64,000 bases of DNA, from NCBI GenBank assembly GCA_029945445.1, contig JAQSCO010000005.1, positions 62,001 to 126,000 of the forward strand. The letters run 5' to 3'. The notes under the pieces were generated by a model, which was not told the DNA's origin, did no database searches, and was given only the letters and a program-made list of their open reading frames with translations. Below, in pieces: positions 62,101 to 64,000 of the stretch. The number at the start of each line of letters is the position of its first letter. Positions within the stretch are counted from its first letter, which is position 1. Source of the DNA: Lacunisphaera sp. (GTDB lineage Bacteria > Verrucomicrobiota > Verrucomicrobiia > Opitutales > Opitutaceae). The translations under genes and the position numbers were made by a program.

Positions 62101-62473
62101 TCCGCCCGCCGGTCACCCCGCCGCCGTCCGGGCCGACGAGGCGGCCGCGCACCGCGCCGGTGGGTTTAGCCAGGGCGAGGACGACGAACTTGCCGGCCGC
62201 GTTGCGGCGGACGGTGAAGCCGGTGTCGTGAACCAGGTGGACGAGCGCGTCCTCGGGCTCGAAGCGGCCGATGACTGCGGCGGAACGGATGGCGCGCAGC
62301 TCGTCGAAGGAATAAAGCACCTCGACCTTCGCCTGCGTGGAGAAGGCCAGCAGCGCCTCGGCCGCCGGCTGGGCCGGCAGATCGAAGTCGATCGGGGCGG
62401 CGGGCAGCCACGCGGGCAGCAGGCCGCCGGCGCCCACGAGGAGCAGACGGAGAAAAAACGGCGCGGAGCGCAC
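59171..62473 (-). CDS. TonB-dependent outer-membrane receptor with N-terminal STN domain
   Basis: 1100 residues. A signal peptide (to about 26) is followed by a secretin/TonB short N-terminal domain (DFDLPAQPAAEALLAFSTQAKVEVLYSFDEL, about 28-95), a carboxypeptidase-like regulatory domain (GAVRGRLVGPDGGGV to about 185), a plug domain (about 225-370, with NLNLRSYGANETVVLVNGRRL) and a long beta-barrel ending in an aromatic residue (SLSLTAAF). The STN domain links it to the FecR-type regulator and ECF sigma genes next to it, as in ferric-citrate-like signalling. The ligand cannot be inferred. Confidence 0.92.
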   Translation of the reverse strand: MRSAPFFLRLLLVGAGGLLPAWLPAAPIDFDLPAQPAAEALLAFSTQAKVEVLYSFDELRAIRSAAVIGRFEPEDALVHLVHDTGFTVRRNAAGKFVVLALAKPTGAVRGRLVGPDGGGVTGGRIRLSAGPVAAITDETGGFVFRRVPPGAYQLTALAPGYQPLRLERVLVEEGREAVLEPQTLQLDEKLTQLEPFVVRDKSIRMKLLDDSAALLGPRRATGNLDLPRSENDALPYTLFTRDQLVRSGVVDLNEFLRRTVLESDAASPTPEQSGSAAGPVAGSTNLNLRSYGANETVVLVNGRRLPEILTSDDSGVLPPDVNFIPLSLIQQVEVLPVSASALYNGNPVGGVINIVLRPDITATELTTVYTNAASGYDAPQRSVSLQHGLTLLAGRLRLRFNAVFTAARPPVESELGLRQAEAAKRPVSDDQLYRATPNVRSSGRTPLFGAGSATFTSVAPGADGTGGLAAFAGRAGGRSLGFFDAPGGLASSLFSLDSPYGRDQQRATFFASATYDPRPWLEVGFDATHSRTLIRRGYQLLTGNLNLAATSPLNPFGQALDVSLNEAAPLLGADYSQSRIDFTSLVGGVLLKLPAEWRVSFDAQYAHNVVKYRGLAGVDATRWQQLVDQGLYQPLRDTQGHGPPAAFYDQVLIYRNGRDHFVTLGNYDTLDAAVRVTNQQLHLPAGRSTVLFGADYRRNHLSDYAETLRYGDGSPAGDPVLRNGRTLQRYSFFGELQAPLLPVGLLPRGLRGIEGDLAARYVAADTAQEANLAPTFGLKVDFARGFTLRGSSTISKRFPTPQMSLPVSGTGGGGTGINQELVFDPVRSAQDAVQADELVNPGLLPESAVTQTAGLIWQRGTTYHVRAALDFVDTRKSNEILFLDAQKMVNVEAAFPGRVLRAPLAPGDAHTAGLITRVITGSVNASWRHSQNWNAAVDYAWTGCLGGTLELRSRLVWFTRYDQQLFSSQPVIDQVRRPDGTFPGLLRYRANLGANWSNPHYSFGVDGQYFYTRLLPLAEQAAQGGREIRPYVQCDAYVQSDITRWFPWRSPHFGLRAQLRVNNVLDAAYPRYANEGTGAGVQPYGDWRGRTYSLSLTAAF

Positions 62474-62488
62474 GAGGGTGGCGCGGAA

Positions 62489-63490
62489 TTAGTGACCGGC
62501 CCGTTCACTGACGAGCACGGTGCCGTTCAGGTTGCGCGTGACCTTCAGTTCCATCGCCGCCTCCAGGAAGGCGAAGAACCCGTCGAGGTCGTCCAGGCTG
62601 TGGCGGCCACCGATGCGTTTCCCCGCAGCGGCCGGCGTCGCGGTGATGCCGCGGCCATGGTAGCGGGCGAAGCGCGCGAGCGCCTCGTCCAGCGGGGTGT
62701 CGACGAAGACGAGCTGGCCCGCGCGCCACGCGAGGGCGTTCTCGAGCGCGGCGGGGGAAAGCCGCGCCACGAGGCCGCCCGCGAGCCGGTCGCCGGCAGT
62801 GAGCGCCAGCGGGACGGGCGAGGCGCCGTTCGCGCCGGCGGGGCGCGCCGACACGGAACCCTCGCGCACGGTCACCTCGAAGGGCATGGCAGGCTCGGTG
62901 CGGACGTTGAACTGCGTGCCGGTCACGCGCACGGCGCCGGCCGGCGTCTCGACGGTGAACGGGCGCGCCGCGTCCTTGGCCACGGTGAAGAAGGCCTCGC
63001 CGCTGGCGAGGCGCACATGGCGGCCGCGGCCGTCGAGCTCGACCAGCAGGCTGGTCTGGGCGTTGAGTTCGACCCGCGTGCCGTCGACGAGCGTGAGGGC
63101 CGAGCGCTGGGCGACGGGGGTGGCCATGTTCTCGAACTGTGCTTGCGTCCGCCCGAGCCAAAGGACCAGCGCGACTGCAGCAGCCGCGGACAGCGCCGCA
63201 CCAGCCATCAACGGCCGGCGCAGCCAAGGGCGCGGCTGAGCAGTCGTAAGCGCTGTTGGATTTTCCGCCGGCCCTTCCTTGATCCCTTCAATCAACGGCA
63301 ATTGCTGTTCGAGGTCGGCGGAAAACTGGCAATAGGCGGAGAGCGCGGTGCGGTGCGCGGGGTCGGTGGCCAGCCACGCGTCCAGGGCGGTGCGGTCGGC
63401 AGCAGACAGCACGGAGCCGTCGAGCCGGGCGGCCCAGAGCGCGGCCTGCTCGTCGGTGACGGGATCGGGATGGCCCGGGGAAGTTTTCAT
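62489..63490 (-). CDS. FecR-family anti-sigma regulator
   Basis: 333 residues. The N-terminal cytoplasmic domain begins DEQAALWAARLDG and ends before one TM helix (LMAGAALSAAAAVALVLWLG, about 93-112). The periplasmic FecR domain (about 120-235) shows LVDGTRVELNAQTSLLVELDG and VRLASGEAFFTVAKDAARPFTVETPAG. The last part (VFVDTPLDEALARFARYHG) is the STN-like C-domain that contacts the receptor. The start overlaps the sigma stop by four bases (ATGA). Confidence 0.92.
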   Translation of the reverse strand: MKTSPGHPDPVTDEQAALWAARLDGSVLSAADRTALDAWLATDPAHRTALSAYCQFSADLEQQLPLIEGIKEGPAENPTALTTAQPRPWLRRPLMAGAALSAAAAVALVLWLGRTQAQFENMATPVAQRSALTLVDGTRVELNAQTSLLVELDGRGRHVRLASGEAFFTVAKDAARPFTVETPAGAVRVTGTQFNVRTEPAMPFEVTVREGSVSARPAGANGASPVPLALTAGDRLAGGLVARLSPAALENALAWRAGQLVFVDTPLDEALARFARYHGRGITATPAAAGKRIGGRHSLDDLDGFFAFLEAAMELKVTRNLNGTVLVSERAGH

Positions 63491-64000
63491 GGGAGGTGCT
63501 CCAGGTCGGACGACATGGCGGGTTGCAGGGCGGCGCGCAGCAGGCGCAGGGCGCGGGCGTGTTGCTTCTCGACGGTGCTGATCGCGATGCCGAGCCGGTC
63601 AGCGATTTCCTGGTGGGAGAGAAGGTCGATCTTGCGGAGGAGGAGGACGGAGCGGCAGCCGGCGGGCAGTTCCCTGATGGCGGCCTCAAGCTGGGCTAAT
63701 TCCTGGCGGGCCATCACCGTCTGCACGACGCCCGGCGAGGGCGCGGGGGCGAGGTCGGCCTCGCCGGTGGTGCCGGCGATCGGGGAGTGCTGGCGGCGTT
63801 TGATCTGGTTGAGGGCGAGGTGGCGCGCGGTGGTGTAGAGCAGGGCCTTGGGATTCGCGGCCGTGTGCCGGTCCACGTTGTCCTTCACCCGCAGGTAGGC
63901 GTCATGGGCGACGTCCGCGGCGTCCTGCTCGCTGCCCAGCAGGCGGGCCAGGTAGTTCCGCAACGGCGCGATGGTCGCGCGGTAGAGACTGCTCAGGTCG
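63487..64000 (-). CDS. ECF RNA polymerase sigma factor (FecI-like), 5' end cut by window edge
   Basis: About 170 residues are present and the frame continues through the right edge (DLSSLYRATIAPLRNYLARLLG), so the start is outside. Region 2 includes SEQDAADVAHDAYLRVKD and region 4 has LQLEA-like AIRELPAGCRSVLLLRKIDLLSHQEIADRLGI, the helix-turn-helix for -35 recognition, ending AISTVEKQHARALRLLRAAL. It would be released by FecR on ligand binding at the TonB receptor and activate this operon. The family usually has about 170-200 residues. Confidence 0.93.
   Translation of the reverse strand, partial: DLSSLYRATIAPLRNYLARLLGSEQDAADVAHDAYLRVKDNVDRHTAANPKALLYTTARHLALNQIKRRQHSPIAGTTGEADLAPAPSPGVVQTVMARQELAQLEAAIRELPAGCRSVLLLRKIDLLSHQEIADRLGIAISTVEKQHARALRLLRAALQPAMSSDLEHLP

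Noticed and set aside
1-64000. tRNA, rRNA or other structured RNA genes
   Set aside because: The gaps between genes are short and none shows a tRNA-like cloverleaf or rRNA sequence on reading; a covariance-model scan was not possible.

Overview
The window reads as a chromosomal segment of a high-GC Gram-negative bacterium, most probably a verrucomicrobium of the class Opitutae (Opitutaceae-like). This is inferred from the gene families: a chlamydia/verrucomicrobia-style long GreA, an ArsR-methyltransferase fusion, a TonB receptor with an N-terminal STN domain, an ECF sigma/FecR pair, and many GxxExxY-type and intergenic repeats. No rRNA, tRNA, CRISPR array, phage or transposase gene was seen.

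Layout. 1-4.7 kb: the C-terminal three quarters of PTS enzyme I, a one-TM protein, and three overlapping pseudopilin/PilX-like genes. 4.7-19.9 kb: housekeeping genes (ArsR-methyltransferase, long GreA, RsmB, a two-lobed aspartic-protease lipoprotein, GlyA, LMW phosphatase, PurD, a LOG-domain protein, FKBP isomerase, AroK, QueG, thioesterase). 19.9-29.3 kb: a lipid/glycolipid block (ACP-dehydratase fusion, ketosynthase, SDR reductase, MGDG-synthase-like glycosyltransferase, alpha-oxoamine synthase resembling serine palmitoyltransferase) mixed with GT4 enzymes. 29.3-53.6 kb: a large surface-glycan locus with GT2/GT4 glycosyltransferases, several multi-TM GT-C-like proteins, deoxysugar genes (rfbA, rfbB and a plant NRS/ER-like epimerase-reductase in place of rfbC/rfbD) and two CDP-paratose-2-epimerase-like genes. 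53.9-59.2 kb: an energy/transport group with a tandem adenylate kinase, a two-domain polyphosphate:AMP phosphotransferase and a SulP-STAS-cNMP transporter. 59.2-64 kb: a Fec-type signalling unit (ECF sigma, FecR, TonB receptor) running off the right edge.

The most unusual layer is a set of short-period repeat families. Two GxxExxY (PD-(D/E)XK-like) genes sit inside the glycan operon, each bracketed by its own inverted repeat built of CGCGAA or CACGAA units. Gene-less copies of the same architecture lie nearby with identical unit spacing. Other repeat families occur inside coding sequences in frame: a 73-bp palindromic element in a GT2 gene, an AT-rich block in purD, and a repeat that encodes a signal-peptide core. 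A 38-nt repeat found twice has a stem that differs between copies by compensatory changes.

Functionally, the middle of the window builds and decorates cell-surface lipids and polysaccharide. The adenylate kinase and polyphosphate kinase pair could regenerate ATP from AMP at the expense of polyphosphate. All functional calls rest on reading motifs in the sequence; no database search was run.
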